A stretch of DNA of 64,000 bases from Cohnella fermenti (GTDB taxonomy: Bacteria > Bacillota > Bacilli > Paenibacillales > Paenibacillaceae). The notes beneath the pieces were generated by a model. That model saw nothing but the letters and a program-made list of their open reading frames with translations, was not told where the DNA came from and searched no databases. This document shows positions 45,195-54,103 of the stretch, one piece after another; the stretch's first letter is position 1, and each line of letters starts with the position of its first letter. The stretch lies in NCBI RefSeq assembly GCF_004801405.1, contig NZ_SSOB01000007.1, positions 169,125-233,124 on the forward strand, given 5' to 3'. The position numbers and the translations under genes are program-made.

Positions 45195-46277
45195 TTATTT
45201 GGTATTCGTCCACATGACCTTGCTGTAGAACGCCGAATGATCCTTCATCATGGCGATGGCTTCCCCAAGCTGCTCCAATGAGACGAGATGAGTAATCAGG
45301 GGCAAAGCCTGAATTCGCCGCTCCGCCATCGCCTGCACGGCCAGCTTCCATTCGTTCTTGGGGAAGTCGGAATAGTCCGAATTCCACGTGCCGACCACCG
45401 TCAGTTGCTTGCGGAGCATCTCCCAATAGCCGGTTTGCGTCAGCGTCATGGTTCCGGTCGGGTTGCCCATGAGCACCACCCGGCCTCCCGACCGGGCGGC
45501 ACGCAGGCAATTCTCCCAGGAAGAGGCATGGCCCGCGCCTTCGACGGCCAGATCGACCCCCGCCCCGCCGGTCCGCTCCAGCGCCCAAGCTTGCAAGTCC
45601 TCCAGCAGCGGATTCGCGACCTGGTCGAATCCGAGCTGCTTGGCGAAGGCGAGCTTCCGATCGTCGACATCCGCGAGCAGCACTTGCGACGCCCCCCATG
45701 CCTGCGCCCATTGGGCAAGCAGCAAGCCGATCGGGCCGGCGCCGCTGATCAGCACGTTATCGCCGATATCCAGTCCCCCGCGTCGAAGCGCATGGAGCGC
45801 AACGGCGGCGGGCTCGGCCATGGCCGCCTCTTCGGCACCGAGCCCTTCGGGAGCCGGAATGAGGTTCCATGCCGGAACGCACACATATTCGGCGAAGGCC
45901 CCGTCCGACCGCGAGCCTCTGTAATCGTAGGCGCTGCATGTCGCATAGGAGCCGACCTCGCAGCTTGGGCACTTGCGGCAAGGCAGCAGCGGGAATACGG
46001 CGGCCAAGCGGCCGATCAGTCCGGCGTCGACATCCTTCCCGACCGCCTCCACATAGCCCGAGAACTCGTGCCCCGGAATGGTCGGGAACCGGTACGTGCC
46101 CTTCGTGTAGATCCGCGGGATATCCGAGCCGCATACTCCGCAGGCGGCGATCCGCAGCAGCACCTCGCCCGCAGCGGGCGTTGGCTTGGGAACCTCGGTC
46201 AGCCTTAAATCGCCAATGGCGTTCAGCACATAAGCCTTCATCATCGAAGCCATAGTCGAAACTTTCATTGTCTCCAT
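45195..46277 (-). CDS. Zinc-dependent medium-chain dehydrogenase (galactitol-P DH-like) 1
   Basis: Protein of 360 residues. Catalytic zinc site GVCGSD and GHEFSG; structural zinc Cys in CRKCPSCEVGSYATC; coenzyme motif LISGAGPIGLL. The frame is open upstream, but the ATG at 46277 with an AGGAGG ten bases before it (overlapping the stop of the previous gene) is the start. It is similar to galactitol-1-phosphate and sorbitol dehydrogenases. Substrate unknown. Confidence 0.88.
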   Translation of the reverse strand: METMKVSTMASMMKAYVLNAIGDLRLTEVPKPTPAAGEVLLRIAACGVCGSDIPRIYTKGTYRFPTIPGHEFSGYVEAVGKDVDAGLIGRLAAVFPLLPCRKCPSCEVGSYATCSAYDYRGSRSDGAFAEYVCVPAWNLIPAPEGLGAEEAAMAEPAAVALHALRRGGLDIGDNVLISGAGPIGLLLAQWAQAWGASQVLLADVDDRKLAFAKQLGFDQVANPLLEDLQAWALERTGGAGVDLAVEGAGHASSWENCLRAARSGGRVVLMGNPTGTMTLTQTGYWEMLRKQLTVVGTWNSDYSDFPKNEWKLAVQAMAERRIQALPLITHLVSLEQLGEAIAMMKDHSAFYSKVMWTNTK

Positions 46278-46291
46278 TCGCGCGCTGCCTC

Positions 46292-47194
46292 CTAGTCCTT
46301 GACGAACTGACGCCAATAGGCCACAGATTCCTTGTGATCCTGGATAATTCGGAACTCCGTCGACCACGCTTCCCGATGCGAGAGCTCGAATACGAGCTCG
46401 GCCTCCTTGGCGCCGGACTGTTCGATGGCCGCCAGCAGCTTGTCGCCGTGAATAATGCCGAGGGCGTTGTATTCGTCTGTAAAAGGCCAATGGCGGCTAT
46501 GGTTCAGCTCCGTCTGCTGAATGTGGATGATCGGAGACACGGCTCCCAGCTCCCTCACCCAGCGGTAAGGGTCGCGGTCGTCCGGGTGGGGCGCGTGCCC
46601 CACATCCAGGCAGAGCCGGAAGGGCAAGCCCGCTCCGTCATTGAGCCGCTCCAGCAGCTCCTTCGTATCCGCCACCGTGTTCGCCATCTCGCGAGGGATG
46701 GACATCGGCTCGAACAGGACATGGTCCATCCCCAGATCGCGGCAATACCAGCTCAGCTCCTGCCATAGCTTTAAGGCTTCTGCGATGATAAATTCCCTGC
46801 GATCGCGGTTGTCATAGTCCGCGAAGGTCAGAATGCCGAAGTGGCTTCCGGTGGACTTGGCGCCAAGCTCCGCCGACGCTCTGGCGAACTTCTTGAACCA
46901 TTCCAGCCATATCCGGCGCGCCGCTGCATCCGGATGCATGAAGTGGTTCACCCGGGTAAACGCGCTTGTGAACGTGGAAGTCACTTGCAGACGGTGGCGC
47001 TGCGTGCTGACATTGATCCGCTCGATCTGCTCTTGGATGTAATCGTCGGGAAGGTATACATTAAGCAGATCGGCGACAAGCTGCACGTTCCGCACGCCCA
47101 TCTCTTCGGCGACGAGCCTCGCCCACACTTCGGGCTCCACATACTTATTGATCGCAAATCCGAGGTTCATTCCCAGCTTGATATTCGCGGGCAT
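46292..47194 (-). CDS. Sugar phosphate isomerase/epimerase (xylose-isomerase-like TIM barrel)
   Basis: Protein of 300 residues, first gene of the operon. The AP-endonuclease/xylose-isomerase-like fold shows metal-binding candidates in LFEPMSIPREMANT, LCLDVGHAPHPDD, IIHIQQTELNHS and LVFELSHREAW. These proteins isomerise or epimerise uncommon sugars or sugar acids. A GGAGG lies before the ATG. It lies directly behind the operator-bearing promoter at 47234-47262. Confidence 0.85.
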   Translation of the reverse strand: MPANIKLGMNLGFAINKYVEPEVWARLVAEEMGVRNVQLVADLLNVYLPDDYIQEQIERINVSTQRHRLQVTSTFTSAFTRVNHFMHPDAAARRIWLEWFKKFARASAELGAKSTGSHFGILTFADYDNRDRREFIIAEALKLWQELSWYCRDLGMDHVLFEPMSIPREMANTVADTKELLERLNDGAGLPFRLCLDVGHAPHPDDRDPYRWVRELGAVSPIIHIQQTELNHSRHWPFTDEYNALGIIHGDKLLAAIEQSGAKEAELVFELSHREAWSTEFRIIQDHKESVAYWRQFVKD

Positions 47195-47211
47195 TGCTTA
47201 TCCTCCATGTT

Positions 47212-47262
47212 ATGTATTAGTGATTCATAATTAATACTATTGTGTATCACTGATACATTCAA
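47212..47262 (-). promoter_or_regulatory. Promoter and double operator of the sugar catabolic operon
   Basis: Minus-strand TTGAAT (47262-47257) and TAGTAT (47239-47234) with a 17-bp spacer. Two related 17-bp sites, consensus ATGTATYAGTGATWCAY, lie in inverted orientation: 47258-47242 within the spacer and 47212-47228 across the start site. They share ATGTATTAG with the regulator promoter, supporting control by the GntR/LacI protein. Confidence 0.7.
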
Positions 47263-47293
47263 GCCTATCCCGCAAATTAACTGTTTTTAAGCA

Positions 47294-47323
47294 TAGACAC
47301 TTCCGGGGAGGCTGATCTATAAT
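47294..47323 (+). promoter_or_regulatory. glpP promoter
   Basis: TAGACA (47294-47299) and TATAAT (47318-47323), spacer 18 bp. Start near 47330, immediately at the conserved leader box. Confidence 0.75.
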
Positions 47324-47328
47324 GGGTT

Positions 47329-47407
47329 CAAGTTCATACAAGTGGCGGAGAGAAGGAGAACACGCGAATAAGGCCCCTTGGGGCCGGTTTCGTTATTCTC
47401 CTTTTTT
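47329..47407 (+). promoter_or_regulatory. GlpP-type antitermination leader of glpP-glpK
   Basis: The box CAAGTTCATA (47329-47338) and the GGAGAAC that follows recur before glpD. A long hairpin (aaggagaa at 47353 with ttctcctt at 47397, inner ggcccc/ggggcc) ends in TTTTTT at 47402-47407, an intrinsic terminator upstream of the first gene. In Bacillus, GlpP with glycerol 3-phosphate allows read-through of such leaders. Confidence 0.75.
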
Positions 47408-47475
47408 GTCGTCATTCGTTATTTGTCATTCGCCGTTCGTTATTCGCCATTCGTCATGAGGAGGTTGCCAGCGCC

Positions 47476-48054
47476 ATGGGGTTCCACAATCAACGCATTC
47501 TGCCCGCCGCCCGCAAGCCGAAGGATCTGGAGAAGCTGATGAAGCTGTCGTACGAATACATCGTCGTTCTCGACACGCACATCAACCAGCTTCGGCCGAT
47601 CGTCGAGCTGGCGAAGTCGCACGGCAAGAAGCCGCTGCTGCACGCGGATCTGATCGAGGGCCTCAAGAACGACGAATACGCGGCCGAGTATCTGTGCCAG
47701 ATCGTGAAGCCGGCGGGCATCGTGTCGACCCGGGCCGGCGTCATTGCGAAGACGAAGCAGAACGGCCTGCTCGCGATCCAGCGGCTGTTCCTGCTCGACA
47801 CGAACGCGCTGGAGAAGAGCTACGTGCTGTTCGAGCGGACGAAGCCGGACTTCATCGAGGTGCTGCCCGGCGTCATTCCGCACATTATCGCGGAAGTGTC
47901 GCAGCGGACGGGAGTGCCGATCTTCGCCGGCGGGCTTATCCGGACGGTGAGCGATGTCGAGCTGGCGCTCGGCGCGGGGGCGACGGCCGTAACGACGTCC
48001 AACTACGAGCTGTGGAAGCACTTTGAGCCGAACGGGCAGAAGGAGGGACGCTGA
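47476..48054 (+). CDS. glpP: Glycerol-3-phosphate-responsive antiterminator GlpP
   Basis: RNA-binding TIM-barrel protein of 192 residues. GFHNQRILPAARKPKDLEKL, PLLHADLIEGLKNDEYAAEYLC, IVSTRAGVIAKTKQNGLLAIQR, and LPGVIPHIIAEV...IFAGGLIRT are family hallmarks. GAGGAGG lies before the ATG. It would act on the two leaders at 47329 and 49628, including its own, so the system is autoregulated. glpK follows directly. Confidence 0.95.
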   Translation: MGFHNQRILPAARKPKDLEKLMKLSYEYIVVLDTHINQLRPIVELAKSHGKKPLLHADLIEGLKNDEYAAEYLCQIVKPAGIVSTRAGVIAKTKQNGLLAIQRLFLLDTNALEKSYVLFERTKPDFIEVLPGVIPHIIAEVSQRTGVPIFAGGLIRTVSDVELALGAGATAVTTSNYELWKHFEPNGQKEGR

Positions 48055-49605
<1,551 letters not shown>

Positions 49606-49627
49606 GTGCGGCAGCGGTTAACAATCA

Positions 49628-49715
49628 CAAGTTCATATATCGGTAGGAGAACCCGGAGAACCGCGAAGGAACCCGCTGCGAGCATGCAGCCGGGGGCTTC
49701 GGGGTTCTCTTTGTT
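49628..49715 (+). promoter_or_regulatory. Second GlpP-type leader, before glpD
   Basis: CAAGTTCATA (49628-49637) and GGAGAAC repeat the leader before glpP. The terminator hairpin pairs agaacc-g-cgaag (49657 on) with cttcg-g-ggttct (ending 49708) and is followed by ctttgtt. It lies in the 130-bp gap between glpK and glpD, so glpD is separately gated. Confidence 0.72.
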
Positions 49716-49735
49716 GCATAATATAAGAGAGAAGG

Positions 49736-51400
49736 ATGATGGAGATGGAGCGAGGCATCGATATGGGCAGGATGGAGCGGATAGCAGCCTTGGAAAATAA
49801 GGAGTTCGACGCGCTGATCGTCGGAGGAGGAATTACGGGGGCGGGGATTGCGCTTGATGCGGCGAAGCGGGGGATGTCGGTCGCGCTGATCGAGATGCAG
49901 GACTTCGCGGCGGGGACGTCGAGCCGCTCGACGAAGCTTGTCCACGGCGGGCTGCGCTACTTGAAACAGCTCGAGGTGAAGATGGTCGCCGAGGTCGGCA
50001 AGGAGCGGGCGGTCGTATACGAGAACGGCCCGCACGTGACGACGCCGGAATGGATGCTGCTGCCGTTCTATCAAGGGGGGACGTTCGGGGCGTTCACGAC
50101 GTCGATCGGCTTGCGCCTGTACGACTTCCTCGCCGGGGTGAAGCGGGAGGAGCGGCGCGTCATGTTCGGCAAGGAGACGACGCTCGGGAAGGAGCCGCTG
50201 CTGCGCCGGGAAGGCCTGAAGGGCGGCGGCTACTACGTGGAGTATCGGACGGACGATGCCCGGCTGACGATCGAGGTCATGAAGAAGGCGATCGAGTCGG
50301 GGGCGAGCGTCGCGAATTATGTTCGGGCAGAGGAATTGGTGTACGAGGACGGCAAGCTGGCCGGGGTTGTCGCGCGGAACATGATCGGCGGCGGCACGTT
50401 CCGGATTCGCGCCCGCAAGGTCGTGAACGCGACCGGACCGTGGGTCGATTCGCTGCGCGAGCTCGATCGTTCGAAGCAGGGCAAGACGCTGCGGCTGACG
50501 AAGGGCGTCCATCTCGTCTTCGACGGCTCGCGCTTCCCGCTGCGCCAGGCGATCTACTTCGACACGCCGGACGGGCGGATGGTGTTCGCCATTCCGCGCG
50601 ACGGCAAGACGTACGTCGGCACGACCGACACCGACTACGAAGGCGACAAGGTTCATCCGCGCATCGAGCGGAAGGATCGGGACTATGTGCTGGCTGCCGT
50701 GAACGGGATGTTCCCCGGCCTGGCGCTGACCGCCGCCGACGTCGAATCCGGCTGGGCGGGCTTGCGCCCCCTCATTTACGAGGAGGGCAAGTCCCCGTCG
50801 GAGGTGTCGCGGAAGGACGAGATTTTCGTCTCGGCTTCGGGGCTTGTCACGATTGCCGGGGGCAAGCTGACCGGCTACCGGAAGATGGCGGAGACGGTGA
50901 CGGACCTGCTGGCACGCAAGCTCCGGGAGGAAGGGCGCGGGCCGTTCGCGCCGTGCGCCACGAAGACGCTGCCGATCTCGGGCGGCGATGTGGGCGGCTC
51001 GGCGGGTTATCCGGCGCACGTGAAGCGGATGACGGAGGAGGGCATGCGCCGCGGCCTCTCCGCGGAAGCGGCCGAGCGGATTGCCCGCCGGTACGGCTCG
51101 AACGCGCGCGACGTCCTGGAACGGGTGCCGGGCGCCGCTTCCGGCCATGCTGCGGCTTCCGGGCTTCCGGCCGACATCAAGGCCGAGCTCCTCTACGCAA
51201 TCGAAGAGGAGCTGGCGCTGAAGCCGGTCGACTTCTTCATCCGCCGCACCGGCGCTCTGTTCTTCGACATCGCCTGGGTGCGGCGGTGGAAGGCGGAGGT
51301 CGTTCGCTTCATGGCCGAACGGCTTGGCTGCTCCGCGGAGCAGGTCCGCGATTACGCGGAGGAGCTGGAACAGGAGCTGGACGCGGCAGTTGTCCGTTAG
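49736..51400 (+). CDS. glpD: Aerobic glycerol-3-phosphate dehydrogenase
   Basis: FAD enzyme of about 554 residues that oxidises glycerol 3-phosphate to dihydroxyacetone phosphate and feeds electrons to quinone at the membrane. FAD loop IVGGGITGAGIALDAA, FAAGTSSRSTKLVHGGLRYL, VNATGPWVDSLR, TTDTDYEG and TIAGGKLTGYRKMAE are typical. In-frame ATGs at 49736, 49739 and 49745 follow AGAAGG; the third has the best spacing, so the true N-terminus may be three residues shorter. Its stop overlaps the stop of convergent serS by two bases. Confidence 0.95.
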   Translation: MMEMERGIDMGRMERIAALENKEFDALIVGGGITGAGIALDAAKRGMSVALIEMQDFAAGTSSRSTKLVHGGLRYLKQLEVKMVAEVGKERAVVYENGPHVTTPEWMLLPFYQGGTFGAFTTSIGLRLYDFLAGVKREERRVMFGKETTLGKEPLLRREGLKGGGYYVEYRTDDARLTIEVMKKAIESGASVANYVRAEELVYEDGKLAGVVARNMIGGGTFRIRARKVVNATGPWVDSLRELDRSKQGKTLRLTKGVHLVFDGSRFPLRQAIYFDTPDGRMVFAIPRDGKTYVGTTDTDYEGDKVHPRIERKDRDYVLAAVNGMFPGLALTAADVESGWAGLRPLIYEEGKSPSEVSRKDEIFVSASGLVTIAGGKLTGYRKMAETVTDLLARKLREEGRGPFAPCATKTLPISGGDVGGSAGYPAHVKRMTEEGMRRGLSAEAAERIARRYGSNARDVLERVPGAASGHAAASGLPADIKAELLYAIEEELALKPVDFFIRRTGALFFDIAWVRRWKAEVVRFMAERLGCSAEQVRDYAEELEQELDAAVVR

Positions 51401-52674
51401 AGGGGCTCCAGCCGCTCCAGCCCGTTCATATACGGGCGGAGGGCTTCCGGGATACGGATCGAGCCGTCCTCCTGCTGATGGTTCTCCAGCAGCGGGATCA
51501 GGATGCGCGGCGAGGCGACGGCCGTGTTGTTCAGCGTATGGCAGAAGCGCGCCTTGCCCTCCGCATCCCGATAGCGGATGTTCGAGCGGCGCGCCTGGAA
51601 GTCGAGCAGGTTCGACGACGAATGGGTCTCCCCGTACGCCTGCCGGCTCGGCATCCACGTCTCGATGTCGAACTGCTTGTACGTCTTCTGCGACATGTCG
51701 CCGGTACAGACGGCCATCACGCGATACGGAAGCTCCAGCAGCCGGAGAATGTCTTCGGCATTGGCCGTAATCTCCTGATGGAGCCGCTCCGACGTCCGGA
51801 TGTCCGCTTCGCAGAGAACGACCTGCTCGACCTTCGCGAACTGATGGACGCGGTACAAGCCCTGCACGTCCCGGCCCGCCGAGCCGATCTCGCTGCGGAA
51901 GCAGAGGGTGGCGGCGGCCATCCGGATCGGCTCCGCCACGTCGACGATCTCGTTGTCGTAATACGACACGAGCGGCACCTCCGACGTGCCGACGAGCCAC
52001 TTGTCTTCGCCTTCGATGCGGAACGACTGATCCTGCCCCAGCGGGAAAAACCCGGTGTTGTACATCGCGTCGGTGCGAACCATAAGCGGAGCCTCGAGAA
52101 GGGTGAAGCCGTGTTCCGCGAGGTAATCGACGGCGAGCTGCTGCACGGCCCGGTGAAGGGCGACGCCCGCGCCGGTCAAGTAATAGTTGCGGCTGCCGGC
52201 CGTCTTCACTCCGCGCGGGATGTCGAACAGCCGATGCAGCTCCCCAAGCGCCACATGATCTCTCGGCTCGAAGTCGAAGCGGGTCGGCTCGCCGACTCGC
52301 TTCACCTCTTTATTTTCCGCGTCCGATTGCCCTATGGGGGTGTCCGGCGATACAACGTTCGGCACGAGCAGCATCAGCTCCTTGAACCGCCGCTCCTCCT
52401 CCCGATGCTCCGGCTCCAGCTCGCTTAATCTCCCGTTGATCTCCTTCACCCTGATCTTAAGCGGCTCGGCGGCGTGTTCCCCCTTCCGAATCCGATCCGT
52501 GATGTCCTGCGCCATCCGGTTGCGCTCCATGCGAAGCTGCTCGACCTCCTGCAGAAGCGCGCGCCTACGGTCGTCGACGGCAACAAGCTCCGCGATCGAG
52601 ACGGCGATTCCCTTGTGCTCGGCGGCCTCCTGCACCTGCTCCTGATTGCTTCTGATCCACTTGATGTCCAACAT
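51397..52674 (-). CDS. serS: Seryl-tRNA synthetase
   Basis: Class II synthetase of 425 residues that charges tRNA-Ser. The N-terminal coiled-coil arm spans ~28-105 (RRALLQEVEQLRMERNRMAQ...). Class II motif 2 is CFRSEIGSAGRDVQGLYRVHQFAKVE, and the C-terminal block SSSNLLDFQARRSNIRYRD and LNNTAVASPRILIPLLENHQ lies near the active site. GGGAG precedes the ATG. A T-box leader lies upstream, so expression rises when uncharged tRNA-Ser accumulates. Confidence 0.97.
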   Translation of the reverse strand: MLDIKWIRSNQEQVQEAAEHKGIAVSIAELVAVDDRRRALLQEVEQLRMERNRMAQDITDRIRKGEHAAEPLKIRVKEINGRLSELEPEHREEERRFKELMLLVPNVVSPDTPIGQSDAENKEVKRVGEPTRFDFEPRDHVALGELHRLFDIPRGVKTAGSRNYYLTGAGVALHRAVQQLAVDYLAEHGFTLLEAPLMVRTDAMYNTGFFPLGQDQSFRIEGEDKWLVGTSEVPLVSYYDNEIVDVAEPIRMAAATLCFRSEIGSAGRDVQGLYRVHQFAKVEQVVLCEADIRTSERLHQEITANAEDILRLLELPYRVMAVCTGDMSQKTYKQFDIETWMPSRQAYGETHSSSNLLDFQARRSNIRYRDAEGKARFCHTLNNTAVASPRILIPLLENHQQEDGSIRIPEALRPYMNGLERLEPL

Positions 52675-52705
52675 GGCGATCCGCTCCCTTTACCCAAGTA
52701 AAATG

Positions 52706-52924
52706 CAAAAAGCGCCCTTCATCCGATTGGGACGAAGAGCGCTAATCATTTATATTCGCGGTGCCACCCAAATTGATTGAACGGACGCGCCGCTCAACCC
52801 ACTTGATTCCGCGATAACGGGCGGACCCGGTAAACTTAGGGGAACGTTCGGACGTCTGGACGACCGGCCCCTTGGCGAAGACGCCTCCGAGTTGGATTCT
52901 CATCATCGGCATGATATCGATATG
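52706..52924 (-). ncRNA. T-box leader of serS
   Basis: Read on the minus strand, the T-box core GGGTGGCACCGCG (52769-52757) is followed by a terminator hairpin (agcgctcttcgtccc / paired at 52724-52711) and TTTTT at 52710-52706. Upstream lie structured stem I-III sequences to about 52924. A UCC triplet in gaatccaac could be the serine specifier, but I could not fold stem I with confidence. Confidence 0.85.
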
Positions 52925-52930
52925 GGCAAC

Positions 52931-52959
52931 AGTATAGCGTATGATGGGAGGGGAAGCAA
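52931..52959 (-). promoter_or_regulatory. serS promoter
   Basis: On the minus strand TTGCTT (52959-52954) and TATACT (52936-52931), spacer 17 bp. Start near 52924 gives a leader of about 250 nt. Confidence 0.7.
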
Positions 52960-53029
52960 CCTCTGTGCGGCTTTTGGCGGCTGTTATTTTATGGGGCGTT
53001 GTACGAAGGCGGAACGAGGGGGAAGGGTC

Positions 53030-53833
53030 ATGGAGCGGGCGGCGAGCTTTGAACGCTATATCGGAATCGACTATTCGGGAAGAGGGGAGCCGCACGAGCG
53101 CACGGCCGGCATTCAGGCGGTGGAGGCCGATGCCGAGGGGAACGTCATGCGAATCTCGCCCCCGGCCGGCCGAGGGAAGACGTACAACTGGTCGCGGAGG
53201 GAGCTGTACGAGTATGTGCGCGGTCGGCTGGCGGCGGCGGACGGTCCGCTTGCGATCGGAATCGACCATAATCTGTCGTTCCCCGGCTCTTACTTCGAGC
53301 GGCACGGGCTGCGGGATTGGGACGAGTTCCTCCGGCACTTCTGCGAGCTGTGGGAGACGAAGGAGCATTCGGTGCGAGCCTGCCGGGAGCGCGTTCCTCC
53401 CTACCGGAACGCCCATGAGCTGCGGTTGACGGAGACGTTCACCTCGTCGGCGAAGAGTGCGTGGAACTTCGACCAGATGACGGGCGCCGTCTCGTATTCC
53501 ACGCATGCGGGATTGCCCTGGATTCGCGAGCTGAGGGCGGAGTTCCGGGATACGCTGCACGTCTGGCCGTACGACGGCTGGCTGCCGGCTCCGGGCCGGC
53601 ATCTGCTCGCGGAAGCGTACCCGGCGCTGCTGTATCAGCGGTACAAGCAGTACGACCGCAGCTTCCCCCGCGAATGGCCGAGGGACGCTCAGGATGCTCT
53701 GGTCATCGCGCGCTGGCTCCGGGATCGGGACCGCAACGGCACGCTGGAGCGATACTTGCGGGCGGACACGCTTGCAGCGGAGGAGAAAGAGCTGGCGCAG
53801 ACGCGGGAGGGCTGGATTCTCGGGGTGTGTTAA
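53030..53833 (+). CDS. Hypothetical protein, RNase-H-like (DUF429-like) fold
   Basis: Protein of 267 residues, ATG at 53030 with GAGGGGGAAGGG before it. YIGIDYSGRGEPHERTAG at the start, AIGIDHNLSFPG in the middle, LAEAYPALLYQRY and RDAQDALVIARWLRDRD near the end give a pattern of acidic residues like the RNase-H/DUF429 nuclease-like group. No function is known to me. It is divergent from serS and followed by a terminator repeat; probably a single-gene unit. Confidence 0.75.
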   Translation: MERAASFERYIGIDYSGRGEPHERTAGIQAVEADAEGNVMRISPPAGRGKTYNWSRRELYEYVRGRLAAADGPLAIGIDHNLSFPGSYFERHGLRDWDEFLRHFCELWETKEHSVRACRERVPPYRNAHELRLTETFTSSAKSAWNFDQMTGAVSYSTHAGLPWIRELRAEFRDTLHVWPYDGWLPAPGRHLLAEAYPALLYQRYKQYDRSFPREWPRDAQDALVIARWLRDRDRNGTLERYLRADTLAAEEKELAQTREGWILGVC

Positions 53834-53866
53834 CGCAGGCGGAACCGTCAAGCGCGGTTGAATGGC

Positions 53867-54015
53867 GAGGTGGCATTTCGCGACCATATTCGCGCCCATT
53901 TTGGGCGTTTTTTTTGTTTTTGTGAGCGTGTGTGCCATTTCGCGTCGAGTTACGGCCATTTCGCGACAAAGGTATTCAATTCGCGAAGACCCCAATATAT
54001 ACTAATTTTTACTTG
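53867..54015 (+). repeat. 149-bp direct repeat A: terminator plus promoter module
   Basis: Matches 56026-56174 without gaps (offset 2159) at most positions. It contains the hairpin CGCCCATTTTGGGCG (53893-53907) followed by T8, three copies of CATTTCGCG(A/T)C, and a promoter-like TTCAAT (53975-53980) with TATACT (53998-54003), spacer 17. The two copies flank the toxin and immunity genes. Confidence 0.9.
53893..53920 (+). terminator. Terminator inside repeat A
   Basis: Six-bp stem cgccca/tgggcg with T8-G-T4 behind it. It stops transcription from the RNase-H-like gene before the toxin unit. Confidence 0.85.
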
Positions 54016-54103
54016 GGAGGGAGCCTCCTCCGGAGAGTGCTTGCTTATTAAGCAGGATGCACCAAGCGGATGGGTCGGCTGGAACGAGAAGGGAGGCTGT
54101 CGC

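Noticed and set aside
52742..53995. 417-codon minus-strand frame overlapping the T-box leader
   Set aside because: It covers the serS leader and the antisense of the RNase-H-like gene; the leader structure and the plus-strand protein motifs explain the sequence better.
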